7,148 nucleotides of DNA from Colimorpha sp045591485. GTDB taxonomy: Bacteria; Bacteroidota; Bacteroidia; Bacteroidales; P3. Made by a program: the position numbers and the translations under genes. The stretch lies in NCBI GenBank assembly GCA_045591485.1, contig JAZNSV010000213.1, positions 1 to 7,148 on the forward strand, written 5' to 3'. Position 1 is the stretch's first letter; the number at the start of each line of letters is the position of its first letter. The notes below the pieces were generated by a model. That model saw only the letters and a list, made by a program, of their open reading frames with translations. It was not told where the DNA came from and ran no database searches. Positions 1-5,613 of the stretch are shown piece by piece.

Positions 1-36
1 AATAAAAATTATTTAAAAATTTTAAAATTGGCACTT

Positions 37-61
37 GGCGGGCACCCGCAGAAGGCCCGCC
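37..61 (-). terminator. possible intrinsic terminator after rlmB
   Basis: About 50 bp past the rlmB stop there is an inverted repeat with 7-bp GC-only arms (37-43 and 55-61) and an 11-nt loop. Read on the minus strand it is followed, after about 8 nt, by very AT-rich DNA (1-30) with several runs of four or five T. The T-rich part does not start directly at the stem, so this is not a textbook Rho-independent terminator. Its position just after the last gene of the lolD-rlmB unit supports the call. Confidence 0.35.
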
Positions 62-81
62 GGTCCAAGGCCCGACGGTCT
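52..81. repeat. 15-bp tandem duplication downstream of rlmB
   Basis: Two adjacent 15-bp copies (52-66 and 67-81) match at 13 of 15 positions, each beginning AAGGCCCG. The first copy overlaps one arm of the candidate terminator stem, so the duplication also creates an alternative GC-rich pairing partner. No coding role is visible. Confidence 0.5.
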
Positions 82-108
82 TTCCGCATGTCTGTTTTTG
101 CACTTGCT

Positions 109-903
109 CTATTGGCGTTGGCGCTGTTCGAGCACCTCGTACATGAACACCCCGGCGGCAACGCTGACATTGAGCGATGCCACCTCGCCCACTATAGGCA
201 GTTTGGCACGTACGTCGCAGAGCTTCTGCAGCTCGGGACTAATGCCCGTCTCCTCGTTGCCCATAATGAGAAGGGTGGGCTTGCAGAAGTCCACGTCGCG
301 ATAGTGCACAGCACCTTTTTCCGTAGCCCCAACCACCTGATAGCCATATTGCTTGGCAAGGTTGACCACAGTCTTCAGGTTCTGCTCCCTACAGACCGGC
401 AACCGCAGCAAGGCTCCACTGCTGGTCTTGATGGCGTCTTCGTTCATGGCCGCCGAGCCGCGGTCGGGCACTATGAGGGCTCCAACGCCCGTACACTCCG
501 CCGTGCGGGCTATGGCTCCCATGTTGCGCACGTCGGTCACGTGGTCGAGCAGCAGAAGTACGGGCCATGGGTCCTTTGGCCCGAGCGTCTGCGTCGACTC
601 CAGTATGTCCACCAAGTTGTGGTATTTCACCGCGCCGATGGTGGCCACCACCCCTTGATGGTTGCCGGAGGTCATCTTGTTCAGCTTCTCCACCGGGACG
701 TATTGGAATGGCAGGTTGTGCTCGGCCATCTTGGCGCGCAGTTCGCCCAGCAGCGAGCTGTTCAACCCGTTCTGCATCAGCACACGCTCAATCTGCTGGC
801 CGCTTTCTATGGCCTCTATCACCGGACGCAATCCGTAGACTATCTGCTTATTGTCCCTTTGTCTCGTTGTCTCGTTGTCTCGTTGTCTACTGGTTCTTTC
901 CAT
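109..903 (-). CDS. rlmB: RlmB/TrmH-type 23S rRNA (guanosine-2'-O-)-methyltransferase
   Basis: A SPOUT-superfamily methyltransferase that moves a methyl group from S-adenosylmethionine to the 2'-O of a guanosine; RlmB modifies G2251 in the 23S rRNA peptidyl-transferase P-loop. The N-terminal substrate-binding part starts at about residue 20 (QIVYGLRPVIEAI) and includes the NHQGVVA motif (81-87). The three SpoU motifs follow: LDHVTDVRNMGAIARTAE (119-136), LIMGNEETGISPEL (212-225) and LPIVGEVASLNVSVAAGV (235-252), which form the knotted cofactor site. At 264 aa the length is slightly above normal because residues 6-18 are encoded by an 8-bp tandem repeat and are rich in R, Q, D, N, E and T. The only ATG before the domain is at 903, inside the end of lolD (17-bp overlap), so the two are probably translationally coupled. 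The fold and reaction are secure; rlmB rather than another TrmH paralogue is inferred from the overall match. Confidence 0.93.
   Translation of the reverse strand: MERTSRQRDNETTRQRDNKQIVYGLRPVIEAIESGQQIERVLMQNGLNSSLLGELRAKMAEHNLPFQYVPVEKLNKMTSGNHQGVVATIGAVKYHNLVDILESTQTLGPKDPWPVLLLLDHVTDVRNMGAIARTAECTGVGALIVPDRGSAAMNEDAIKTSSGALLRLPVCREQNLKTVVNLAKQYGYQVVGATEKGAVHYRDVDFCKPTLLIMGNEETGISPELQKLCDVRAKLPIVGEVASLNVSVAAGVFMYEVLEQRQRQ
853..890. repeat. 8-bp tandem repeat inside the rlmB N-terminus
   Basis: On the plus strand the unit GTCTCGTT occurs three times without error (861-868, 869-876, 877-884), flanked by a degraded copy at 853-860 and a partial one at 885-890. The lolD stop codon (887-889) falls in the last partial copy, and the repeat lies between the rlmB ATG (901-903) and its conserved domain. 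The unit has no stop codon in any frame on either strand. Eight is not a multiple of three, so gain or loss of one unit would shift the rlmB frame. Confidence 0.9.
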
Positions 904-1537
904 CTTTGATTGTTATTTTTCGGTCGGCCATATCGGCCAATTCTTCGTTGTGTGTCACTATGACGAATGTCTGCCCCAGTTCTTTGCGCAGCTCGAAGAA
1001 GAGGTTGTGCAATTCGCGGGCATGACGGCTGTCCAGGTTGCCGCTCGGTTCGTCGGCCAGCACCACCATGGGGTTGTTCATCAGTGCGCGCGCCACAGCC
1101 ACTCTCTGTGCCTCGCCGCCGCTGAGGGCGGCCGGTTTGTGCAACGCACGCTGCCCCAGGTGCAGCCGTTCGAGCAGCTCCTCGGCGCGGCGGCGTGCCG
1201 CGTCTGGTTTGTCGCCGCGTATCAGGGCCGGAATCATCACGTTCTCCTCGGCTGTGAATTCGGGCAGCAGGTGGTGGGCCTGAAACACGAAGCCTATCTT
1301 CTCATTGCGGAAGCGGGCCAGCTCTTTCTCTTTCAGCGCCGTCACGTCGGTGTCGCCGTAGCGCAGCGAGCCGCTGTCGGGCCGGTCCAGGGTGCCCAGT
1401 ATCTGCAGCAGGGTCGTCTTGCCGGCGCCGCTGGCTCCCACAATGCTCACCACCTCGCCCTGGTCTATGGCAAGGCTCACATCGCGCAGCACCTGCAGCG
1501 CACCGTAGCTCTTGTTGATTTTGGTAGCAGTAATCAC
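887..1537 (-). CDS. lolD: LolD-like lipoprotein-releasing ABC transporter ATP-binding protein
   Basis: ATPase subunit of the ABC family that includes LolCDE (release of outer-membrane lipoproteins from the inner membrane) and MacB. All nucleotide-binding motifs are present: Walker A GASGAGKT (34-41), Q-loop Gln86, signature LSGGE (138-142), Walker B VVLADEP (158-164), D-loop GNLDS (166-170) and H-loop His196. The 216-aa length fits a single cytoplasmic ATPase domain with no fused membrane part. The start is GTG at 1535-1537; no in-frame ATG is available because the upstream DNA is a stop-rich heptamer array. The gene has no adjacent permease in this window, so its membrane partner must be encoded elsewhere. 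It overlaps rlmB by 17 bp. LolD is the best match, but other members of this exporter subfamily cannot be fully excluded. Confidence 0.88.
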   Translation of the reverse strand: MITATKINKSYGALQVLRDVSLAIDQGEVVSIVGASGAGKTTLLQILGTLDRPDSGSLRYGDTDVTALKEKELARFRNEKIGFVFQAHHLLPEFTAEENVMIPALIRGDKPDAARRRAEELLERLHLGQRALHKPAALSGGEAQRVAVARALMNNPMVVLADEPSGNLDSRHARELHNLFFELRKELGQTFVIVTHNEELADMADRKITIKDGKNQ

Positions 1538-1572
1538 TTTAAACCCTAAACTTTAAACTTCAAACCTTAAAC

Positions 1573-1641
1573 TTTAAACCTCTAACCCTTAAATGCAGAC
1601 GCGGCACGCCGCGTCTCTACAATATCTAACCTATAACCTTT
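1573..1641. repeat. 69-bp repeat unit, copy 1, with 9-bp-arm palindrome
   Basis: First of three identical 69-bp copies. It contains the perfect inverted repeat AGACGCGGC-AC-GCCGCGTCT at 1597-1616, flanked by TGC on the left and CTACA on the right. On the minus strand no T run follows the stem, so it does not look like an intrinsic terminator. A REP-like palindromic element is the best description. Confidence 0.9.
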
Positions 1642-1681
1642 CAACTTTAAACCTTTCAACTTTAAACCTTAAACTTTAAAC

Positions 1682-1750
1682 TTTAAACCTCTAACCCTTA
1701 AATGCAGACGCGGCACGCCGCGTCTCTACAATATCTAACCTATAACCTTT
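1682..1750. repeat. 69-bp repeat unit, copy 2
   Basis: Identical to copy 1 over all 69 bases and starting 109 bp after it; palindrome at 1706-1725. Identity with copy 3 continues 20 bp further, to 1770, through TAAACCG heptamers, so copies 2 and 3 share 89 bp. This suggests that they arose by the more recent duplication. Confidence 0.9.
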
Positions 1751-1785
1751 TTAAACCGTAAACCGTAAACCGTAAACTTTAAAAC

Positions 1786-1854
1786 TTTAAACCTCTAACC
1801 CTTAAATGCAGACGCGGCACGCCGCGTCTCTACAATATCTAACCTATAACCTTT
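1786..1854. repeat. 69-bp repeat unit, copy 3
   Basis: Identical to copies 1 and 2 and starting 104 bp after copy 2; palindrome at 1810-1829. It is followed by TAAACCG and then plain TAAACCT heptamers that run up to the hutI stop codon. Confidence 0.9.
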
Positions 1855-1903
1855 TTAAACCGTAAACCGTAAACTTTAAACCTTAAACCTTAAACCTTAA
1901 ACC

Positions 1904-3154
1904 TTACATCTCCACGCCGTTCAGGAACACCCGCTCCACCTTGTTTTCGCCGTAGCTGTAGGGCATGTACTCGTAGCTGGCGATGGGCTTGGTGATGTAG
2001 AAGTTGGCCTTCTTGCCCACGGCTATGGTGCCCAGCTCGTGGCTGACGCCCATGGCATAGGCGGTGTTGAGGGTTGTGGCGTTCAGTGCCTCCTCGGGGG
2101 TAAGGCGGTAGCGGATGCAGGCCATCGAGAGTATGAGCTGCATGTTGCACGACGGCGAGGTGCCGGGGTTGTAGTCCGACGCCATGGCCACTGGCAGGCC
2201 TGCCTCTATCATGCGGCGCGCCGGCGAAAGCGGCAGGTTGAGGAAGAAGGCGCAGCCCGGCAGTATGGTGGGCATGGTGTCGGTGCCTTTGAGGCACTCT
2301 ATCTCGGCGTCGCCCATCTGCTCCAGGTGGTCAACGGAGATGGCTCCGTATTTCACACCCACCTGCACGCCGCCCGAGATGGCCATCTCGTTGGCATGTA
2401 TCTTGGGGCGCATGCCGCGCTTGATGCCCGCCTCGAGGATGCGGGCCGTGTCGTCGACGGTGAAGAAGCCCTGGTCGCAGAATACGTCTATGAAGTCGGC
2501 CAGGCCTTCGTCTGCCACGCACGGTATCATCTCGTTGATCACAAGGTCCACATAGTCTTCCTGGTGGCCGCGGTATTCCATCGGTATGCCGTGGGCGCCG
2601 AGGAAGTTGCTCTTGATGGTCAGGGGCGAGTTCTCACGCAGACGGCGTATGACGCGGAGCAGTTTCAGCTCGCTTTCGGTGGTGAGGCCGTAGCCGCTCT
2701 TGATTTCGATGGCGCCGGTGCCGAGGCGCATGGCCTCTTCGAGGCGTTGCTGGCCCATGTCGTAGAGCTCCTGCTCCGAGGCGGCAGCGGTGGCTTTGGC
2801 CGAGTTGAGGATACCACCTCCCCTCTTGGCTATCTCTTCGTAGCTGAGGCCGCGGATCTTGTCCACAAACTCGTGCTCGCGCGAGTTGGCGTAGACGAGG
2901 TGTGTGTGCGAGTCGCAGAAGGTCGGAAACACCAGCCGTCCAGTGGCATCCACTTCTTTCTCCACTTTCCACTTTCCGCTTTCAGTTTTCCACTCGCTCA
3001 TCGGTCCGAAGGCCTTTATCATGCCGTTCTCCACCAGGAGGTAGGCGTCCTTGACTGTCTCCATCTGCGCCATCTCCTTGCCTTGGGCGCGCAGCTTCTG
3101 CCGGCAGGTCTCCACCTGCACCAGCTCTTTGATATTCTTGACAAGTGTCTGCAT
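1904..3154 (-). CDS. hutI: imidazolonepropionase (histidine degradation)
   Basis: A cytoplasmic metal-dependent amidohydrolase that hydrolyses 4-imidazolone-5-propionate to N-formimino-L-glutamate, the third step of histidine catabolism. The metal site is visible: DSHTH (81-85), His188 in GAHGIP, His253 in KIHANE, His276 in VDHLEQ and Asp327 in ASDYNPGTSPS. I start at the ATG at 3152-3154 (416 aa, normal for the family) rather than a GTG 24 bp upstream, which would overlap the PIN gene. Residues about 54-65 (W, K, T, E, S, G, V) are encoded by a 7-bp repeat lying between the N-terminal beta-sandwich and the VDATGRLVFP strand that leads into the metal-binding HTH, a surface position where length variation is plausible. 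No hutH, hutU or formiminotransferase gene is in the window. The preceding PIN gene ends 13 bp upstream, so transcription from the toxin-antitoxin promoter is likely. Confidence 0.95.
   Translation of the reverse strand: MQTLVKNIKELVQVETCRQKLRAQGKEMAQMETVKDAYLLVENGMIKAFGPMSEWKTESGKWKVEKEVDATGRLVFPTFCDSHTHLVYANSREHEFVDKIRGLSYEEIAKRGGGILNSAKATAAASEQELYDMGQQRLEEAMRLGTGAIEIKSGYGLTTESELKLLRVIRRLRENSPLTIKSNFLGAHGIPMEYRGHQEDYVDLVINEMIPCVADEGLADFIDVFCDQGFFTVDDTARILEAGIKRGMRPKIHANEMAISGGVQVGVKYGAISVDHLEQMGDAEIECLKGTDTMPTILPGCAFFLNLPLSPARRMIEAGLPVAMASDYNPGTSPSCNMQLILSMACIRYRLTPEEALNATTLNTAYAMGVSHELGTIAVGKKANFYITKPIASYEYMPYSYGENKVERVFLNGVEM
2961..2995. repeat. 7-bp repeat run inside hutI
   Basis: Five 7-bp units in register on the plus strand: TCCACTT (2961), TCCACTT (2968), TCCGCTT (2975), TCAGTTT (2982) and TCCACTC (2989). 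They encode the Trp/Lys/Glu-rich segment around HutI residues 54-65. The exact unit has no stop in any frame on either strand. It resembles the TCACTTT heptamers at 5902-5936. Confidence 0.75.
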
Positions 3155-3167
3155 ATAATCAATTTTT

Positions 3168-3569
3168 TTATTTCCCACAAAAATCCTGCAATCGCATCAC
3201 CTTCACATAAGGGAATTCGATTGCTTTCAGGACATCAAAATGCTTGTCGTTTGACACAATCAGCTCAGACCCGCCGCAGATGGCGCAGTCCACAAATTTA
3301 TTGTCATCAGGGTCGGCTTCAATCAAGCCGAAACGCCAAGTCGGTACTACCCTTATCAAGTTGGGTTTGTTAATCAACGTATTGACAATAGCCTCTGCAA
3401 ATGCAGAGTCCGTCTTCGCGGAGATAATCTCCACATACTCGGACAATATCTCATTAGACACGCACAATTCCAGCCTGCCATCAAGGAAATCTGTCCACAC
3501 TTCATGGTATGGGCTACGCGAAGGGAGTATAGCGACCAGACAGTTAGTGTCAAGGACTATCCGTCTCAT
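3168..3569 (-). CDS. PIN-domain toxin/ribonuclease of a type II toxin-antitoxin pair
   Basis: A 133-aa PIN-domain protein, a family of Mg2+-dependent ribonucleases that includes VapC-like toxins. The acidic active-site pattern is present: Asp7 in VLDTN, Glu40 and Glu44 in SNEILSEY, Asp94 in DPDDNKFVDCA (85-95) and Asp108 in VSNDKHF. This spacing matches the putative PIN-family toxins common in Bacteroidota rather than classical VapC. I choose the ATG at 3567-3569, which overlaps the upstream stop codon as ATGA, instead of an ATG 27 bp earlier; the shorter form begins with the typical MRRIVLDTN. The gene is the second of a two-gene unit and ends 13 bp before hutI. GC content is clearly below that of hutI, suggesting acquisition by transfer. 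The RNA target cannot be read from sequence. Confidence 0.87.
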   Translation of the reverse strand: MRRIVLDTNCLVAILPSRSPYHEVWTDFLDGRLELCVSNEILSEYVEIISAKTDSAFAEAIVNTLINKPNLIRVVPTWRFGLIEADPDDNKFVDCAICGGSELIVSNDKHFDVLKAIEFPYVKVMRLQDFCGK

Positions 3570-3799
3570 CTTGATTCCGGATATGGGGTACGCCAATGTT
3601 CGTCGAGAATCCTCTCAATGGCGGATTCATCGAGAGTGCCCTCATCCCAAAGACGGTCGGCCTCGCGCTGTACCTTCTGCGCATAGAAGTCGGACAAAAC
3701 TTTTTTTAATTCATCCATCAGACTGTCCGTCGGGCAGTTGCGGAACATCTCCAACAAATGAATCTGTATTGGATTGAGACTGTTTCTTGTAGCTATCAT
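3566..3799 (-). CDS. small partner protein of the PIN toxin (putative antitoxin)
   Basis: A 77-aa protein encoded directly upstream of the PIN gene and overlapping it by 4 bp. It starts NPIQIHLLEMF (9-19), continues with a charged helical stretch (DELKKVLSDFYAQKV, 29-43) and ends with ILDEHWRTPYPE (64-75). From memory, small Bacteroidota proteins with this pattern are typically found next to PIN-domain genes; I cannot name a formal family. The C-terminal HWRTPY segment is a plausible toxin-binding tail, which is inference. No helix-turn-helix or ribbon-helix-helix motif is obvious, so whether it represses its own promoter is unknown. A well-formed promoter lies just upstream. Confidence 0.75.
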   Translation of the reverse strand: MIATRNSLNPIQIHLLEMFRNCPTDSLMDELKKVLSDFYAQKVQREADRLWDEGTLDESAIERILDEHWRTPYPESR

Positions 3800-3817
3800 C
3801 TTTACTCAATTTTGATG

Positions 3818-3848
3818 CAAAGATACGACAAATATTTCACATGGCAAA
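3818..3848 (-). promoter_or_regulatory. Bacteroidota-type promoter for the toxin-antitoxin unit
   Basis: On the minus strand TATCTTTG (3818-3825) matches the Bacteroides -7 consensus TAnnTTTG exactly. TTTG (3845-3848) lies 19 bp upstream, the expected spacing for the -33 element. Transcription should begin near 3811, giving a leader of roughly a dozen bases before the antitoxin ATG at 3799. It lies in the 71-bp gap after the TlpA-like gene and may also drive hutI. Confidence 0.8.
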
Positions 3849-3870
3849 AAAATGTTTCTCGGCCGGTCTG

Positions 3871-5091
3871 TCAGAGCATCTTCAGCAGCTGCTCCTCGAC
3901 AAGGCTCTCCATGTCTTTCGAAAAGCCTCTCCTGACCTCGGCGATGCGTCCTTCGCGGTCTACGAAAAACAGTGTCGGATAGAGAGATACATGGTATGAT
4001 GCCGGCAATTCGAGGTTGGCGAACAGCACCGTGTATGTGATGCCGCGCTTGTCGAGGAAGTCGGCCATCCCGTCCTTTGCAGGGTCGTCGTAGGGGTCGA
4101 TGCCGACCATGACAAAACCCCGGTCTTTGTATTTCTCGTGCAGGCTTTGCAGCGCAGGCATGGCAGCCACACAAGGGGCGCACCCCTTGTAGAAGAAGTC
4201 TATCAGCACCACCTTGCCGCGCAGGTCGGCAAGTCTGACGGTGTCGCCGGCAAGCGACGGCAACGACCAGTCGGGTGCCGGCGTTCCGGCGGCAAGGGGG
4301 TCGGGAGCCTCGCGTGGCACATAGTCTACAAGCGTCACGTTGGCAGGCACCGACTCCAGCGTCAGCCTCGATGGGTCGACCGCCGGGACAAACGACAGCA
4401 AACGACACTCTTCGTACTGGGTCATTGTGTCGCGACTTTCCTGGATGATGTAGAATTCGGAGTACTTCACGGGCAGGTAGTCTCGCTTGTCTATCCAGAC
4501 ATTTATCTCGTAGCGGAGCATTTTGATGCCGAAATTTGCATCAACATCGTTTTCAGGCGTTTTGAACGCATTGACCAGATAGCAAGGCTTCCCATCCATC
4601 GTTGTCTCTTGGAGCGCGAAGGTGTACTCGCTGTCGGCAAAGGTCTTGTCGCTCGGCAACGGATAGCAGCTCTGTGCAGTCAAAGGGGTGTAGAACTGCC
4701 GGTTGTGGCTCGCAGCCTTGATCCGGTCAGCCCATTGAGCACAAAACCGCATAGTTCCCGCACTGTCGTCGTAGTTCACCAATTCTTCTCCGGTATAAAG
4801 ATAGTGTTCACTGTAGTTGTAATCCAGATACTCCTCAAACTGAGAAAAGACTTTCCCGTACAACGTGTCTTCGGGCATCTTCCTGAAGTCGCATGTGTAG
4901 CGGGCATGGGTCGTGTCGTTGCCCGACATATACTTCTTCTTGAAGTCCATAACATAATGGCCTTCCTTGATAGACTGGCACTTCTCGCGCGAGAGCCTGA
5001 CTACATCCTCTACCGAGGTCTGCGCCACACATTCTGCCGCCGAAAAAACGACAATGGCCAAGACCGCAAGCTGTCTGACTGGATTTTTCAT
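3871..5091 (-). CDS. secreted TlpA-family thioredoxin-fold protein with unassigned N-terminal domain
   Basis: A 406-aa exported protein. Residues 1-23 form a signal peptide (basic MKNPVRQ, hydrophobic core, likely cleavage after CVA); Glu before Cys21 argues against a lipobox. Residues about 268-403 are a TlpA/AhpC-TSA-like thioredoxin fold: PAPDWSLPSLAG (271-282), LRGKVVLIDFFYKGCAPC (290-307) with the active-site CAPC at 304-307, and the cis-proline loop YPTLFFVD (371-378). Both catalytic cysteines and the cis-Pro are intact, so thiol-disulfide reductase activity in the periplasm is likely. The N-terminal region (25-245) is unassigned; the strand-rich stretch YEINVWIDKRDYLPVKYSEF (194-213) weakly recalls LolA/LolB-like sheets. 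The gene lies 68 bp downstream of a small lipoprotein gene on the same strand. Partner and substrate are unknown. Confidence 0.85.
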   Translation of the reverse strand: MKNPVRQLAVLAIVVFSAAECVAQTSVEDVVRLSREKCQSIKEGHYVMDFKKKYMSGNDTTHARYTCDFRKMPEDTLYGKVFSQFEEYLDYNYSEHYLYTGEELVNYDDSAGTMRFCAQWADRIKAASHNRQFYTPLTAQSCYPLPSDKTFADSEYTFALQETTMDGKPCYLVNAFKTPENDVDANFGIKMLRYEINVWIDKRDYLPVKYSEFYIIQESRDTMTQYEECRLLSFVPAVDPSRLTLESVPANVTLVDYVPREAPDPLAAGTPAPDWSLPSLAGDTVRLADLRGKVVLIDFFYKGCAPCVAAMPALQSLHEKYKDRGFVMVGIDPYDDPAKDGMADFLDKRGITYTVLFANLELPASYHVSLYPTLFFVDREGRIAEVRRGFSKDMESLVEEQLLKML

Positions 5092-5159
5092 TGTATGTTT
5101 CTTTTACATGTTTGGTCAACGATTATCGCCCACCGGAGAGGCCTTCGTCCGAGCACAGA

Positions 5160-5579
5160 CTATCTGACCTTGGTGCCGTCGTGGCTCCAGCGCTTGCCGG
5201 CCAGAGTGTCGGGCATACCCTCTGTGCGCAGCAGGTGCACCTGATAGTAGAGGTACTCCTCAAGGTTCTCGTCATACTCGCACGGGAACTGGGCGCACAC
5301 GGCCTCGTCGTCTATCTGCGACAGGATTCCGTTGTATTTGGCCAAAGCCTCACGGTCGGCATCGGCGGTAGTACCGTCGACGGTGAAAATCCTCACATCG
5401 TCGGTGAAGAAATCGGCAATGTAGGTCATATCGGCCTTGCCCCACGACATGTCGTCGGTGGAGATTGTGTAGTAGTGGGTGGCCTGCGTATCCGCAGCAC
5501 CGTTTTCATCCTTCTGGCAGCCGACAACTAACATCATGCAGGCAGCCATCATAATAAAAATACCCTTTTTCATATTCAT
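5160..5579 (-). CDS. small predicted lipoprotein of unknown function
   Basis: A 139-aa protein with a clear type II signal peptide: KK at 4-5, a hydrophobic core, and the lipobox VVGC with acylated Cys21. The QKDENG residues after the cysteine (22-27) suit surface or outer-membrane sorting in Bacteroidota, though the signal is only suggestive. The mature part is acidic with aromatic patches (HYYTISTDDMSW 35-46, YIADFFTDDVRIF 53-65, YLYYQVHLL 109-117) and two cysteines (95, 100) five residues apart. I recognise no domain. Start could be Met1 (5579) or Met3 (5573). It lies directly downstream of the 36-heptamer array; only a weak -7-like sequence (TACGTATG, 5588-5595) is visible. It may be co-transcribed with the TlpA-like gene that follows. 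Confidence 0.72.
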   Translation of the reverse strand: MNMKKGIFIMMAACMMLVVGCQKDENGAADTQATHYYTISTDDMSWGKADMTYIADFFTDDVRIFTVDGTTADADREALAKYNGILSQIDDEAVCAQFPCEYDENLEEYLYYQVHLLRTEGMPDTLAGKRWSHDGTKVR

Positions 5580-5613
5580 TTTTCGGTCATACGTATACCC
5601 GACAACGTTTCAT

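Larger units (their letters stand above)
1538..1903. repeat. intergenic heptamer-repeat block between hutI and lolD
   Basis: The whole 366-bp spacer is repetitive. It is built mostly of 7-bp units of the form TAAACCT, TAAACTT, TAAACCC or TAAACCG (plus-strand reading). Clean stretches are 1540-1588 and the final run ending at the hutI stop codon (1904-1906), and TAAACCG is repeated three times after the second 69-bp unit. Three copies of a 69-bp unit with a GC-rich palindrome are embedded. Nearly all G in the block lies in the palindromes and TAAACCG units. I see no gene, tRNA or TAnnTTTG promoter element reading toward lolD. Confidence 0.92.

Noticed and set aside
28..909. Long plus-strand reading frame opposite rlmB
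   Set aside because: It is the antisense of a well-supported gene, with no recognisable motif and an odd composition rich in His, Leu and Val.
1573..1854. CRISPR array: three identical repeats separated by 35-40 bp
   Set aside because: The repeat unit is 69 bp and the intervening DNA is itself heptamer repeat rather than unique spacers. No cas genes are present.
3155..3178. Upstream GTG start for hutI at 3178
   Set aside because: It would add eight residues, use a weaker start codon and overlap the PIN gene. The ATG at 3154 gives the usual family length.
2039..3373. 444-codon plus-strand open frame opposite hutI and part of the PIN gene
   Set aside because: hutI is certain on the other strand. 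The antisense product is a low-complexity Ala/Val/His-rich sequence typical of GC-rich shadow frames.
3570..3596. Upstream ATG for the PIN gene at 3596
   Set aside because: It would overlap the antitoxin gene by about 30 bp. The ATG at 3569 gives the typical ATGA overlap and the standard PIN N-terminus.
3849..3870. Terminator after the TlpA-like gene, because a T run follows GC-rich DNA
   Set aside because: No stem of useful length forms in the GC-rich part, and the T run is better explained as part of the -33 promoter element.
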